A stretch of 64,000 nt of DNA from Ashinkailepas kermadecensis (GCA_034440615.1 JAOTOM010003951.1:134001-198000); one strand, 5' to 3'; counted from the first letter of the stretch, positions 11,171-23,999 are shown. Numbers and translations: made by a program. Notes: a model not told the origin generated them from the letters alone.

Positions 11171-14100
11171 ATGGATTCGGAGGTGGACGTGAGCGTCAGG
11201 GAGGTGCTGCACCCCTTTAGCGCGCAAGTTGATTTTCTCATTGACGCCAGCGATCGGTTCGATTCTGAAGGCGCTCATTTATTTGCATTCATTGAAAGAG
11301 CCCAGAGCCTGATGATGCTAACCGTGCTGTCGAAGGAGCCGTTGCTGGAGACGTTGCAGGCGGAGGCCGCCGAGTGCGGCTGCTCGCCGCTCGGCGGTCT
11401 GTCTGTGCAGAGCGTGTCGCTCTGCGGCAGTAGTGCTGAGGAATTCTTAACTATCTACGAAGGGAGGTCTGGTGCTTTTGTACAGGATTCGGACATGGAC
11501 TGCATGGTCGAGTTGGGCCCTGTCAGCTGGGCTGACATGGACTGCATGGTCGAGTTGGGCCCTGTCAGCTGGGCTGACATGGACTGCATGGTCGAGTTGG
11601 GCCCTGTCAGCTGGGCTGACATGGACTGCATGGTCGAGTTGGGCCCTGTCAGCTGGGCTGACATGGACTGCATGGTCGAGTTGGGCCCTGTCAGCTGGGC
11701 TGACATGGACTGCATGGTCGAGTTGGGCCCTGTCGGCTGGGCTGACATGGACTGCATGGTCGAGTTGGGCCCTGTCGGCTGGGCTGACATGGACTGCATG
11801 GTCGAGTTGGGCCCTGTCAGCTGGGCTGACATGGACTGCATGGTCGAGTTGGGCCCTGTCAGCTGGGCTGACATGGACTGCATGGTCGAGTTGGGCCCTG
11901 TCAGCTGGGCTGACATGGACTGCATGGTCGAGTTGGGCCCTGTCAGCTGGGCTGACATGGACTGCATGGTCGAGTTGGGCCCTGTCGGCTGGGCTGACAT
12001 GGACTGCATGGTCGAGTTGGGCCCTGTCGGCTGGGCTGACATGGACTGCATGGTCGAGTTGGGCCCTGTCAGCTGGGCTGACATGGACTGCATGGTCGAG
12101 TTGGGCCCTGTCAGCTGGGCTGACATGGACTGCATGGTCGAGTTGGGCCCTGTCAGCTGGGCTGACATGGACTGCATGGTCGAGTTGGGCCCTGTCAGCT
12201 GGGCTGACATGGACTGCATGGTCGAGTTGGGCCCTGTCAGCTGGGCTGACATGGACTGCATGGTCGAGTTGGGCCCTGTCAGCTGGGCTGACATGGACTG
12301 CATGGTCGAGTTGGGCCCTGTCAGCTGGGCTGACATGGACTGCATGGTCGAGTTGGGCCCTGTCGGCTGGGCTGACATGGACTGCATGGTCGAGTTGGGC
12401 CCTGTCAGCTGGGCTGACATGGACTGCATGGTCGAGTTGGGCCCTGTCAGCTGGGCTGACATGGACTGCATGGTCGAGTTGGGCCCTGTCAGCTGGGCTG
12501 ACATGGACTGCATGGTCGAGTTGGGCCCTGTCAGCTGGGCTGACATGGACTGCATGGTCGAGTTGGGCCCTGTCGGCTGGGCTGACATGGACTGCATGGT
12601 CGAGTGGCTCGCTGGGCTGACATGGACTGCATGGTCGAGTTGGGCCCTGTCTGTCAGCTGGGCTGACATGGACTGCATGGTCGAGTTGGGCCCTGTCAGC
12701 TGGGCTGACATGGACTGCATGGTCGAGTTGGGCCCTGTCGGCTGGGCTGACATGGACTGCATGGTCGAGTTGGGCCCTGTCAGCTGGGCTGACATGGACT
12801 GCATGGTCGAGTTGGGCCCTGTCAGCTGGGCTGACATGGACTGCATGGTCGAGTTGGGCCCTGTCAGCTGGGCTGACATGGACTGCATGGTCGAGTTGGG
12901 CCCTGTCAGCTGGGCTGACATGGACTGCATGGTCGAGTTGGGCCCTGTCAGCTGGGCTGACATGGACTGCATGGTCGAGTTGGGCCCTGTCAGCTGGGCT
13001 GACATGGACTGCATGGTCGAGTTGGGCCCTGTCAGCTGGGCTGACATGGACTGCATGGTCGAGTTGGGCCCTGTCAGCTGGGCTGACATGGACTGCATGG
13101 TCGAGTTGGGCCCTGTCAGCTGGGCTGACATGGACTGCATGGTCGAGTTGGGCCCTGTCAGCTGGGCTGACATGGACTGCATGGTCGAGTTGGGCCCTGT
13201 CAGCTGGGCTGACATGGACTGCATGGTCGAGTTGGGCCCTGTCAGCTGGGCTGACATGGACTGCATGGTCGAGTTGGGCCCTGTCAGCTGGGCTGACATG
13301 GACTGCATGGTCGAGTTGGGCCCTGTCAGCTGGGCTGACATGGACTGCATGGTCGAGTTGGGCCCTGTCAGCTGGGCTGACATGGACTGCATGGTCGAGT
13401 TGGGCCCTGTCAGCTGGGCTGACATGGACTGCATGGTCGAGTTGGGCCCTGTCAGCTGGGCTGACATGGACTGCATGGTCGAGTTGGGCCCTGTCGCTGC
13501 TGACAGGTGGGCCCGTCAGCTGGGCTGACATGGACTGCATGGTCGAGTTGGGCCCTGTCAGCTGGGCTGACATGGACTGCATGGTCGAGTTGGGCCCTGT
13601 CGGCTGGGCTGACATGGACTGCATGGTCGAGTTGGGCCCTGTCGGCTGGGCTGACATGGACTGCATGGTCGAGTTGGGCCCTGTCGGCTGGGCTGACATG
13701 GACTGCATGGTCGAGTTGGGCCCTGTCGGCTGGGCTGACATGGACTGCATGGTCGAGTTGGGCCCTGTCGGCTGGGCTGACATGGACTGCATGGTCGAGT
13801 TGGGCCCTGTCGGCTGGGCTGACATGGACTGCATGGTCGAGTTGGGCCCTGTCAGCTGGGCTGACATGGACTGCATGGTCGAGTTGGGCCCTGTCGGCTG
13901 GGCTGACATGGACTGCATGGTCGAGTTGGGCCCTGTCAGCTGGGCTGACATGGACTGCATGGTCGAGTTGGGCCCTGTCAGCTGGGCTGACATGGACTGC
14001 ATGGTCGAGTTGGGCCCTGTCAGCTGGGCTGACATGGACTGCATGGTCGAGTTGGGCCCTGTCAGCTGGGCTGACATGGACTGCATGGTCGAGTTGGGTG

Positions 14101-17100
14101 GTGAGTTGGGCCCTGTCGGCTGGGCTGACATGGACTGCATGGTCGAGTTGGGCCCTGTCAGCTGGGCTGACATGGACTGCATGGTCGAGTTGGGCCCTGT
14201 CAGCTGGGCTGACATGGACTGCATGGTCGAGTTGGGCCCTGTCAGCTGGGCTGACATGGACTGCATGGTCGAGTTGGGCCCTGTCGGCTGGGCTGACATG
14301 GACTGCATGGTCGAGTTGGGCCCTGTCGGCTGGGCTGACATGGACTGCATGGTCGGGCGTTGGGCCCTGTCGGCTGGGCTGACATGGACTGCATGGTCGA
14401 GTTGGGCCCTGTCGGCTGGGCTGACATGGACTGCATGGTCGAGTTGGGCCCTGTCAGCTGGGCTGACATGGACTGCATGGTCGAGTTGGGCCCTGTCGGC
14501 TGGGCTGACATGGACTGCATGGTCGAGTTGGGCCCTGTCGGCTGGGCTGACATGGACTGCATGGTCGAGTTGGGCCCTGTCGGCTGGGCTGACATGGACT
14601 GCATGGTCGAGTTGGGCCCTGTCGGCTGGGCTGACATGGACTGCATGGTCGAGTTGGGCCCTGTCAGCTGGGCTGACATGGACTGCATGGTCGAGTTGGG
14701 CCCTGTCAGCTGGGCTGACATGGACTGCATGGTCGAGTTGGGCCCTGTCGGCTGGGCTGACATGGACTGCATGGTCGAGTTGGGCCCTGTCGGCTGGGCT
14801 GACATGGACTGCATGGTCGAGTTGGGCCCTGTCAGCTGGGCTGACATGGACTGCATGGTCGAGTTGGGCCCTGTCGGCTGGGCTGACATGGACTGCATGG
14901 TCGAGTTGGGCCCTGTCGGCTGGGCTGACATGGACTGCATGGTCGAGTTGGGCCCTGTCAGCTGGGCTGACATGGACTGCATGGTCGAGTTGGGCCCTGT
15001 CAGCTGGGCTGACATGGACTGCATGGTCGAGTTGGGCCCTGTCGGCTGGGCTGACATGGACTGCATGGTCGAGTTGGGCCCTGTCAGCTGGGCTGACATG
15101 GACTGCATGGTCGAGTTGGGCCCTGTCAGCTGGGCTGACATGGACTGCATGGTCGAGTTGGGCCCTGTCAGCTGGGCTGACATGGACTGCATGGTCGAGT
15201 TGGGCCCTGTCAGCTGGGCTGACATGGACTGCGTCATGGTCGAGTTGGGCCCTGTCAGCTGGGCTGACATGGACTGCATGGTCGAGTTGGGCCCTGTCAG
15301 CTGGGCTGACATGGACTGCATGGTCGAGTTGGGCCCTGTCAGCTGGGCTGACATGGACTGCATGGTCGAGTTGGGCCCTGTCAGCTGGGCTGACATGGAC
15401 TGCATGGTCGAGTTGGGCCCTGTCGGCTGGGCTGACATGGACTGCATGGTCGAGTTGGGCCCTGTCGGCTGGGCTGACATGGACTGCATGGTCGAGTTGG
15501 GCCCTGTCAGCTGGGCTGACATGGACTGCATGGTCGAGTTGGGCCCTGTCAGCTGGGCTGACATGGACTGCATGGTCGAGTTGGGCCCTGTCAGCTGGGC
15601 TGACATGGACTGCATGGTCGAGTTGGGCCCTGTCAGCTGGGCTGACATGGACTGCATGGTCGAGTTGGGCCCTGTCGGCTGGGCTGACATGGACTGCATG
15701 GTCGAGTTGGGCCCTGTCAGCTGGGCTGACATGGACTGCATGGTCGAGTTGGGCCCTGTCAGCTGGGCTGACATGGACTGCATGGTCGAGTTGGGCCCTG
15801 TCGGCTGGGCTGACATGGACTGCATGGTCGAGTTGGGCCCTGTCTGGCTGGGCTGACATGGACTGCATGGTCGAGTTGGGCCCTGTCGGCTGGGCTGACA
15901 TGGACTGCATGGTCGAGTTGGGCCCTGTCGGCTGGGCTGACATGGACTGCATGGTCGAGTTGGGCCCTGTCGGCTGGGCTGACATGGACTGCATGGTCGA
16001 GTTGGGCCCTGTCGGCTGGGCTGACATGGACTGCATGGTCGAGTTGGGCCCTGTCGGCTGGGCTGACATGGACTGCATGGTCGAGTTGGGCCCTGTCGGC
16101 TGGGCTGACATGGACTGCATGGTCGAGTTGGGCCCTGTCAGCTGGGCTGACATGGACTGCATGGTCGAGTTGGGCCCTGTCGGCTGGGCTGACATGGACT
16201 GCATGGTCGAGTTGGGCCCTGTCAGCTGGGCTGACATGGACTGCATGGTCGAGTTGGGCCCTGTCGGCTGGGCTGACATGGACTGCATGGTCGAGTTGGG
16301 CCCTGTCAGCTGGGCTGACATGGACTGCATGGTCGAGTTGGGCCCTGTCAGCTGGGCTGACATGGACTGCATGGTCGAGTTGGGCCCTGTCGGCTGGGCT
16401 GACATGGACTGCATGGTCGAGTTGGGCCCTGTCGGCTGGGCTGACATGGACTGCATGGTCGAGTTGGGCCCTGTCGGCTGGGCTGACATGGACTGCATGG
16501 TCGAGTTGGGCCCTGTCGGCTGGGCTGACATGGACTGCATGGTCGAGTTGGGCCCTGTCGGCTGGGCTGACATGGACTGCATGGTCGAGTTGGGCCCTGT
16601 CAGCTGGGCTGACATGGACTGCATGGTCGAGTTGGGCCCTGTCGGCTGGGCTGACATGGACTGCATGGTCGAGTTGGGCCCTGTCAGCTGGGCTGACATG
16701 GACTGCATGGTCGAGTTGGGCCCTGTCAGCTGGGCTGACATGGACTGCATGGTCGAGTTGGGCCCTGTCGGCTGGGCTGACATGGACTGCATGGTCGAGT
16801 TGGGCCCTGTCAGCTGGGCTGACATGGACTGCATGGTCGAGTTGGGCCCTGTCGGCTGGGCTGACATGGACTGCATGGTCGAGTTGGGCCCTGTCAGCTG
16901 GGCTGACATGGACTGCATGGTCGAGTTGGGCCCTGTCAGCTGGGCTGACATGGACTGCATGGTCGAGTTGGGCCCTGTCAGCTGGGCTGACATGGACTGC
17001 ATGGTCGAGTTGGGCCCTGTCGGCTGGGCTGACATGGACTGCATGGTCGAGTTGGGCCCTGTCGGCTGGGCTGACATGGACTGCATGGTCGAGTTGGGCC

Positions 17101-19571
17101 CTGTCGGCTGGGCTGACATGGACTGCATGGTCGAGTTGGGCCCTGTCAGCTGGGCTGACATGGACTGCATGGTCGAGTTGGGCCCTGTCGGCTGGGCTGA
17201 CATGGACTGCATGGTCGAGTTGGGCCCTGTCAGCTGGGCTGACATGGACTGCATGGTCGAGTTGGGCCCTGTCAGCTGGGCTGACATGGACTGCATGGTC
17301 GAGTTGGGCCCTGTCGGCTGGGCTGACATGGACTGCATGGTCGAGTTGGGCCCTGTCAGCTGGGCTGACATGGACTGCATGGTCGAGTTGGGCCCTGTCA
17401 GCTGGGCTGACATGGACTGCATGGTCGAGTTGGGCCCTGTCAGCTGGGCTGACATGGACTGCATGGTCGAGTTGGGCCCTGTCAGCTGGGCTGACATGGA
17501 CTGCATGGTCGAGTTGGGCCCTGTCAGCTGGGCTGACATGGACTGCATGGTCGAGTTGGGCCCTGTCAGCTGGGCTGACATGGACTGCATGGTCGAGTTG
17601 GGCCCTGTCAGCTGGGCTGACATGGACTGCATGGTCGAGTTGGGCCCTGTCAGCTGGGCTGACATGGACTGCATGGTCGAGTTGGGCCCTGTCGGCTGGG
17701 CTGACATGGACTGCATGGTCGAGTTGGGCCCTGTCAGCTGGGCTGACATGGACTGCATGGTCGAGTTGGGCCCTGTCAGCTGGGCTGACATGGACTGCAT
17801 GGTCGAGTTGGGCCCTGTCGGCTGGGCTGACATGGACTGCATGGTCGAGTTGGGCCCTGTCAGCTGGGCTGACATGGACTGCATGGTCGAGTTGGGCCCT
17901 GTCGGCTGGGCTGACATGGACTGCATGGTCGAGTTGGGCCCTGTCGGCTGGGCTGACATGGACTGCATGGTCGAGTTGGGCCCTGTCAGCTGGGCTGACA
18001 TGGACTGCATGGTCGAGTTGGGCCCTGTCGGCTGGGCTGCGGACGCTCCTCACGAGGCGGCCGGCTTGCGGCTGGTGCCGCTGCTCAAGCTGGAAGCTTC
18101 GGAAAACGCCGGCTTCGTGCGGGTGTTGCAGGTGCCCGGGTCCAGCTGCGGCCACCGCCAGCCGCTACCGCTCTCGGCGGGACGAGTGCGTCGGGTGATG
18201 CGCGACTTGCTCTGCGTCATACATCCCGAAGCGCACTCCATCACCGTCGCTGGACCGGCAGTTACGTTTGATCTGGAATTGGACGAAATAGACTGGGTGG
18301 CGTGCCTGCATGTTCCATGGCAGCAGTCCCGTGAGCGTTTCGCGGAGACCACGCCACTGGATTGGCTGCCGGCTGCTGCGCGCGATGACATCTGGCGGTA
18401 CGGCATGCACCTTGTTCCAACAGGATGCAAGGGCAGCGTTACTGAGGACACCGAATGGCGGCTGTCTTTCTCCAGGGCGGAGCTGGTAGTCGCCTGGCAC
18501 CTGCCAAATGAACAAAAGCTTGCGATTGTTCTGGTCAAAGATGCGAAGAGACAACTATTTGCGCGTGGACGAGCGGTCAAGTCCTACTTCATCAAGACCT
18601 CCCTCTACTGGGTGTGCCAACAAACACCGCGCCACCAGTGGGGCAGTGCCACACAATGTGCGCGACGCATTCTCGGCTTCCTTCAGGAGGCCGTTGCCGC
18701 TCGTCGGCTACCATCGTTCTTCTGCAATGACATCAACCTGTTTCGGCAGGTCTCACCGGCCGACCTAGAAGAAATGCAGCAGACACTCGGTGTCCTTCGG
18801 ACCGATTTCAATCGGCTGGTGATGTACGATTTGAGAAGAAAGGGGCCTCGTTTTGAGTTCCTCATGTTCGAAACGAACTCGTCAACATCACCGTCTGAGT
18901 GCATAATACCCTCCTGCATCAAGGCGCACTCACAAAGACACGCTGGTTATCTCATCGAAAAACACACGCAACGCCTTCCGCTTGGCATCTTTCCAACGAT
19001 TCTGCCCACCTCATCTGGCAGGCAGATGGTGGGTTCCGACTATGCTCGAGACAGAGAGATAGTGCCACCATGGGCGAAGCGGCTGGACGAGCGGGTGGCG
19101 TGGCTTGCCGAGATGTCGTCGGAGCAGCTGGCCGATCTGTCGTCGGAGCCGTTGGTCGATCAGTGGTTGAAGGTGCTGGACTATCTGCCGTCGGAGCGGC
19201 TGGACGATCGGTCGTCGGAGCTGGACAACCCGCGCGGCCTTGCCCAGCTGGAGACCAACCCATCGCTGCTGGTGCAGGCCCTGGACGAGAGCGTTCCGGG
19301 TTTGTGCGACCGCTCGGACATCAATGCAGTGCCAGACATATCAACGCAATTGTCGTTCCAGCACTACAAGGACAGGGAAATGAAGCGAACCCTGACTGAG
19401 ATGACCGCTGATCTCCAGGCCAGACTGCATCTGAGCCAGCCGAATGCTCACCGCATCGCCCAGCAGTGGTGGACCAGCCATCGCCGATACTGGTCAGACC
19501 CTGACACCGAGACAAGGTTCAACACGTACCCACGTGACCCCTGGCAGCTCTTCCGTCATCTCCATCGCTGA
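11171..19571 (+). CDS. Mab-21 / cGAS-like receptor family protein with amplified catalytic motif; frame broken once
   Basis: The 5' part encodes an acidic N-terminus followed by GSSAEE (11425-11442) and SDMDCMVEL (from 11489). Together these are the Gly-Ser loop and Asp-x-Asp metal-binding strand of a Mab-21-type nucleotidyltransferase core. About 156 copies of the 14-residue unit built on [10 protein letters not shown](S/G)WAD follow. The 3' part (18040-19571) continues the core with NAGFVRVL. It then shows the Mab-21 helical signature: [10 protein letters not shown] (about 18455), [10 protein letters not shown] (about 18580) and FFCNDINLF (about 18717). Known relatives are either cGLR immune sensors making cyclic dinucleotides or non-catalytic developmental Mab-21 proteins. 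The start chosen is ATG 11171; earlier in-frame codons are non-ATG. As assembled, a stop at 13526-13528 splits the frame into 11171-13528 and 13530-19571. The final ~200 residues are not recognised. Confidence 0.75.
11492..18039 (+). repeat. 42-bp coding minisatellite, about 156 copies
   Basis: Head-to-tail units of 42 bp (14 codons), nearly identical apart from one common A/G variant that alternates Ser and Gly before TrpAlaAsp. Length irregularities are seen at about 12605 (-7), 12651 (+4), 13494 (+22), 14098 (+9), 14354 (+2), 15231 (+3) and 15844 (+1). Because the period is a multiple of three and most frames lack stops, long open frames also appear on the minus strand; these are shadows. 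Confidence 0.97.
13494..13516. other. Inverted micro-insertion that breaks the repeat frame
   Basis: A 22-nt insert sits between two units. Part of it (gctgacag, then gggccc) is the reverse complement of the adjacent array sequence (gggccc, ctgtcagc), giving a small hairpin. It adds one base modulo three and leads into the TGA at 13526-13528. It may be a template-switch event or an assembly or consensus error. Confidence 0.7.
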
Positions 19572-21460
19572 GGCAGCCTGTCGGATGTCACCCAGGAGTG
19601 CATGTGTCGACCCAGACTACAATTGTATCCCGAATACCGCTGGTTTAGGATGTAACTTTGAGGGGCGACGTAAAGCGCGTCATCCATACTGCGCTGTTGA
19701 CCGGCCGATACCCTGGGTGTCCCTGGTCCCTGATCCCTGGGGGTCCGATACCCAGGGTATGTGGTCAGCTGCCAGCGGACGCCTCTCTGGTTTGTGTTGA
19801 GTGCCCATGATGGCGAGCCAGTGAGATCGGTCGCATACATCAGAAGTGACCGATGGTTTATAGCAGTACTTTCCAACCTTTTGAACGTTCTTAAAATTCG
19901 AGGTAATTGTCCCCCCACACTGGGACACCCTGGTGTACGCTAAGAGAAGCGCCTTCGCTGGTCCAACACCCCGAATACGATATTTACCTAGCCATTTCAT
20001 GTGAATTAGAGTTTGTCTTTTTAGTTCTTCGCGTATTCCTGGATACAAGAAAAAAAATGTCAGTGCGACACATCTTAGTCTCGTGTCCCCGGCTTGCCCA
20101 CGAACGGAAACCTTACTTTGGGCGTTCCTCTGTTTCGCTTCGGAAGGTATTAAGAGATGAGTCTGACGTTGTTCACTAGGGACGACTTTTTATATTCCTC
20201 TTAGAACTTAAATTTTCAGTGATTTACGCCGGTTATTAACATGCTGCTGAATACGTGGCTGGTCTTACCCTAGGGCAGATCTGACATCGTCACTTATAAC
20301 TTGCTGCTTGATCTGATATTGACTTGCCTCTATATCTAATTGACTGATGTATGGGCGCTATATGACCTACGCAATCGATGCGGCCCAAAGCGACAATAAC
20401 TGACTAACTATCTCTTGACACGGACAAATAACATATAGTATATAATATATAATATAGTTGAATTTGGTACTACGACATGGTGACAGCATTACAACTATCA
20501 TCTACACTGTTTTCCAGGCAAGTGCAACGCTGCTCTAATTGCATCAATACATATTTGGAGAAGAACAGCTTGCGATTATACTACTAATATGAATTGATCC
20601 TAATGTAGTGAAGTTTCAATATGGGCTACGTGATAGTCCAGGATAATGACCTCGCGTCACGACAACCAGTTCGGCTGTTCAAAGTGATTGTCCTCTGCAC
20701 GGTATATTGTGCAGCAGGTTTTGGCAATTGAACAGTAACACTCAAACTCCAGTGCATACGTAAAATGTTCCACGACAACGAACGATCGCGATATTTCCTA
20801 GTGTTGAATTTTAAGGCCAAAATGAGTTATTAATTTAGAACGCGCGACCGCCAGCGTTACAGACCCTCGTCGCTTTCCGGTCCAGAGACGACTGCCTGGC
20901 GGGGGTAGGGCGCTGAGATCGCCCGGCCAGCACACTGTTGAAAAGACACGTCACGACCGCCCGCCCGGTCACCGGCTCGGCACCACCCCTATTGTTTGAA
21001 GTGGACTTTCGACTTCCGGCGGCAGCAGTGTCGGCGGCGGCCGTAGGAAAGACCCTACGGCTCGCGTTCAGGGCGACAGACCGGCGCGCTTATAGGATAG
21101 AGCATGTACAATTACGGGACAGCCAAAAGTGCAATTTTATGGAAACTCTGTTACACTAATACACTGCGTATCATCTGCATAATTACGGGTGTAGTGAAGC
21201 CTAACTGACTCTGTGCCAGCCGGCACGGGGAGCATCTTCTCCGAGCGAAGAGCGTCATAACTTTAGGGTTATGCGTGGTGAAAATCTCAAAATTTATCGT
21301 TCGATCTATTATATTTTTTTTTGTTGCTAGGTGAGGAGGATGGAGGGGGGGGAGCAGGCCCTCCACTTGATTGCGCCTCTGCACCGCAGGCATCACAACT
21401 ATTGCTTAGCTGTCTTGTTCGCCATCGCTGGAGCTCGTGTGATAAGACCGTAGCTGCTGT
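19572..21460. other. Spacer downstream of the Mab-21-family locus, no supported gene
   Basis: Contains an 11-bp inverted repeat with a 31-bp loop (19708-19718 and 19750-19760, ataccctgggt type) and an AT-rich tract at about 20430-20455. A GC-rich segment at about 20860-21080 has no domain-bearing frame. Only short open frames are present. Confidence 0.5.
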
Positions 21461-21464
21461 GGTA

Positions 21465-21700
21465 AGATCACTGGGACAGCTGTGGCCGCTTCGTCGGTCG
21501 TCACAGCCGGGGCGGCCATCACCACTAGGACGGCTGTGGCCGCTGGGGCAGCCGTGGCCACAGTGGCGGCCGCCGCCGCTGAGGTGGCGGTGGCTGCTGT
21601 GACGGCCGTCACCTCTGGGACGACTGGCCGCTGGAACGAACGCCGCCACTGAAGTGGCCTTTGCCGCTGTGACGGCCGGGGCTGCTGGAAGAGCTGTCGC
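21465..21700 (+). repeat. Degenerate GC-rich minisatellite (~27-30 bp)
   Basis: Repeated gccgctgtg/ggcggccg blocks encode low-complexity Ala/Thr/Val strings in several frames. No protein is supported. Confidence 0.55.
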
Positions 21701-21714
21701 CGCCCGATTGCGTG

Positions 21715-21860
21715 ATCTGACCTGATTCAGCCGGATCCGATTCGATGTGACCTCAGCCGACCCTATCTGATCCGACCCGACCTGACTTCATTTGACCCGG
21801 CCTGACCAGACCCAACTAACCCGATCCAACCCGACTCGACTCGACTCGGCTCGATTTCAT
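21715..21860 (+). repeat. Degenerate ~10-bp repeat (ccgacctgat type)
   Basis: Successive gatcc/gacctg/ccgac blocks spaced about ten bases apart, ending in actcgactcgactcg. Confidence 0.55.
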
Positions 21861-22209
21861 TAGACTCAAGACGGATTACACGAAGGCTTCGATTGAATTT
21901 ACCAACCCCGGCTCACTGAGTACCGAGTGGGATGCATGGCGTCCGCCATCTACGTTCGGGTAGTCGCTTAGCAACAGTGTTTCATTGTCCTCAAGACACA
22001 GCAGGTGATGGTACCTCTTGGCGTGGTAGCAGGTCACGGCACTTCTTCAGGATGAATGGGCATCATATGAGACCGTTCAGACGAACCTCCTATTTTGTTC
22101 CTCCTTGTTAAGAGTTTCCCATATACATGCATACTTACACCTGTGGGAGTGTAGCTCTCTTCATCCTCATGGCTTTCTCTGACTTTTAGGCGACCTTCCC
22201 AGTCCTCGG
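21861..22209. other. Spacer, nothing supported
   Basis: Mixed-composition sequence with only short open frames on either strand and no recognised motif. Confidence 0.5.
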
Positions 22210-23930
22210 CAGCATATATGGCTCTCAGAGACATCTTGGCTCTGAAGCTAACCCTCAGAATTCCTAACGCCCATCGCTAGTTCTCAAGGATTCTCGTAGC
22301 TCCCAGTGGATCCCCATCCACCAGGTGCCCATTGCAAAGCTCTCAATGACATCTCAGCCGACTCGTATAAGGCTCTCAAGGGTCGCAGCTGTAATATGGT
22401 CCCTCACTATTTCTCGTCAATTCTTCGGGGTCCTGTTCATCCCTCAGGGGCCCTTTCAAACTCCGACAGTATCTCAGCCATCTCTGGCCCTCAAGCGCCC
22501 TGTTTATGGCTCATGGTCCTCAGTGCGTACATTCCTCAGCTGTCAGGGTCCCTTTCCAGACGATGCAGCTCTTTCCAGCTGGCATTCCAGCTCTCAGGCG
22601 GGGCCTCCCTTGTCTTCACGACTCTTGCCAGCTCTCAGGGTGGACGTCTTGAGATTCCAAGGGCCCTTTCCACACAAGCTGTTAGATGCGCTTTAATTCC
22701 TCGGCTATATATCTGCACATACGCATTGAGGGTCATTGAGGGTCATTATGGCCCAATGAGGGTCATTGAGGGTCATTGTGGCCCAATGAAGTCAGTCGCT
22801 GGTGAACCCCATCGGACTCGCCAGGGGTGTTTGTCCCTTCATGCCTTGGGTACGCCACTGCTTCTTAACAGCCCGAGGCCCTCCATGTGCTTAGAGGCAT
22901 TTTCGTTGCGTAGCACCCGGACATTTTCGCACCAGGACGTAGCATTTTCGCTTTGGCCCGGACCGTCTCCATATCTCGGGTGCCTCTTCATCAGCGTGAG
23001 GCCCGCTGTCAGCTCTGAGCCCCTCATCACCAGCGTGAGCCAAAGCTGATCCAGTGGGCCTGCACGTCTGGCCAGGGACCCCCATCCGTCGGCTGAAGAG
23101 CTTTCTTTCACGGCACACTCCGTACTGCCGGATGGCCCTCTTTCAACAATTTGTACTTTCTCGATCACGCAAGTGGTACGTGTGCGGTTTCGACCCTCTC
23201 TATCGACCCAGGGGCCGATCATACCGACTCTGGGCCTTCTCCGACGGCCAAGGTCCTCCAGCGGCCAGGGGTACTCTCAATCGGCATAGGGGCCCTCCTT
23301 AGCGACGCAGGGCCTACTCTGACGTGGCCGGAGGCCTCTTTCAACATCGTGGGCTCTCCATCAGGCCATGGGCCCTTGTACGGCTTGGGCCCCATCAATC
23401 GACCCAAGGACCCTTTTTCTGACGGTCCGAATGCCTCTCCGGCAACTGGAGCCCTCTTCCGTCGTTTCAGGGGCCCTCTGACGATTCAGGGCCTTTTCCG
23501 CCATGCCGGACGCACGTTTTCAAACGCGTGGATACTATCCATCAGATCAGTGGTACTTTCTTCAGCTTGGGCCCCGCCATCAGCCCAGGGGTCCTTCATA
23601 TATTTGTTTTGGTTCAAGACACTCCGTCAGCCCGGAACCATTCCAACGACCCGGGGCCCCTCGTCTCGTTTCAGAGGCCTCTTTGACAACTCAAGGCCTT
23701 TTCCAGCCGGTCGGAAGGCCCTCTTCAAAAGTGTGGACCCTCCCCATCAGGTCAAGGGCCCTTTCTCCGTCTACCTGGAAGCCCTTCACGTTGGCCCAGC
23801 CCAGGGCCTTCAACATCTTTCCGAGGTCACTCTCGGGGCACTCTTCATCGGCCCGGGACCCTTTTGTCAGCCCGGAGCTCTTTTCTCCGGCCCAGGGGTC
23901 CTTGCGGTCCCCCTGCACCGACGCCTTGAG
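22210..23930 (+). repeat. Highly degenerate ~33-bp minisatellite, 1.7 kb
   Basis: The first part repeats gctctcagg-type cores and the second repeats ggggccctt/gggcct cores, at roughly 32-36 bp intervals with strong drift between copies. A precise 31-bp tandem duplicate (gagggtcattgagggtcattatggcccaat type) sits at about 22728-22788. The long plus-strand frame at 23151-23987 only reads the repeat as an irregular ~11-residue pattern and is not called a gene. Confidence 0.65.
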
Positions 23931-23999
23931 GACCTAGTCGTACCCTGCAGGGGGTCTGCCCCTTCGTCCCCTTGGCTACGCCAATGACTCAGTGACATA

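Noticed and set aside
11447..18010. Minus-strand open frame of more than 2,000 codons through the 42-bp array
   Set aside because: The repeat is a multiple of three bases and has no stops in any minus frame, so the frame is a by-product. The flanking Mab-21 signature is on the plus strand.
22306..23049. Long Ser/Pro/Leu-rich plus-strand frame
   Set aside because: Reads through the degenerate ~33-bp repeat; no domain, and equivalent frames exist on the other strand.
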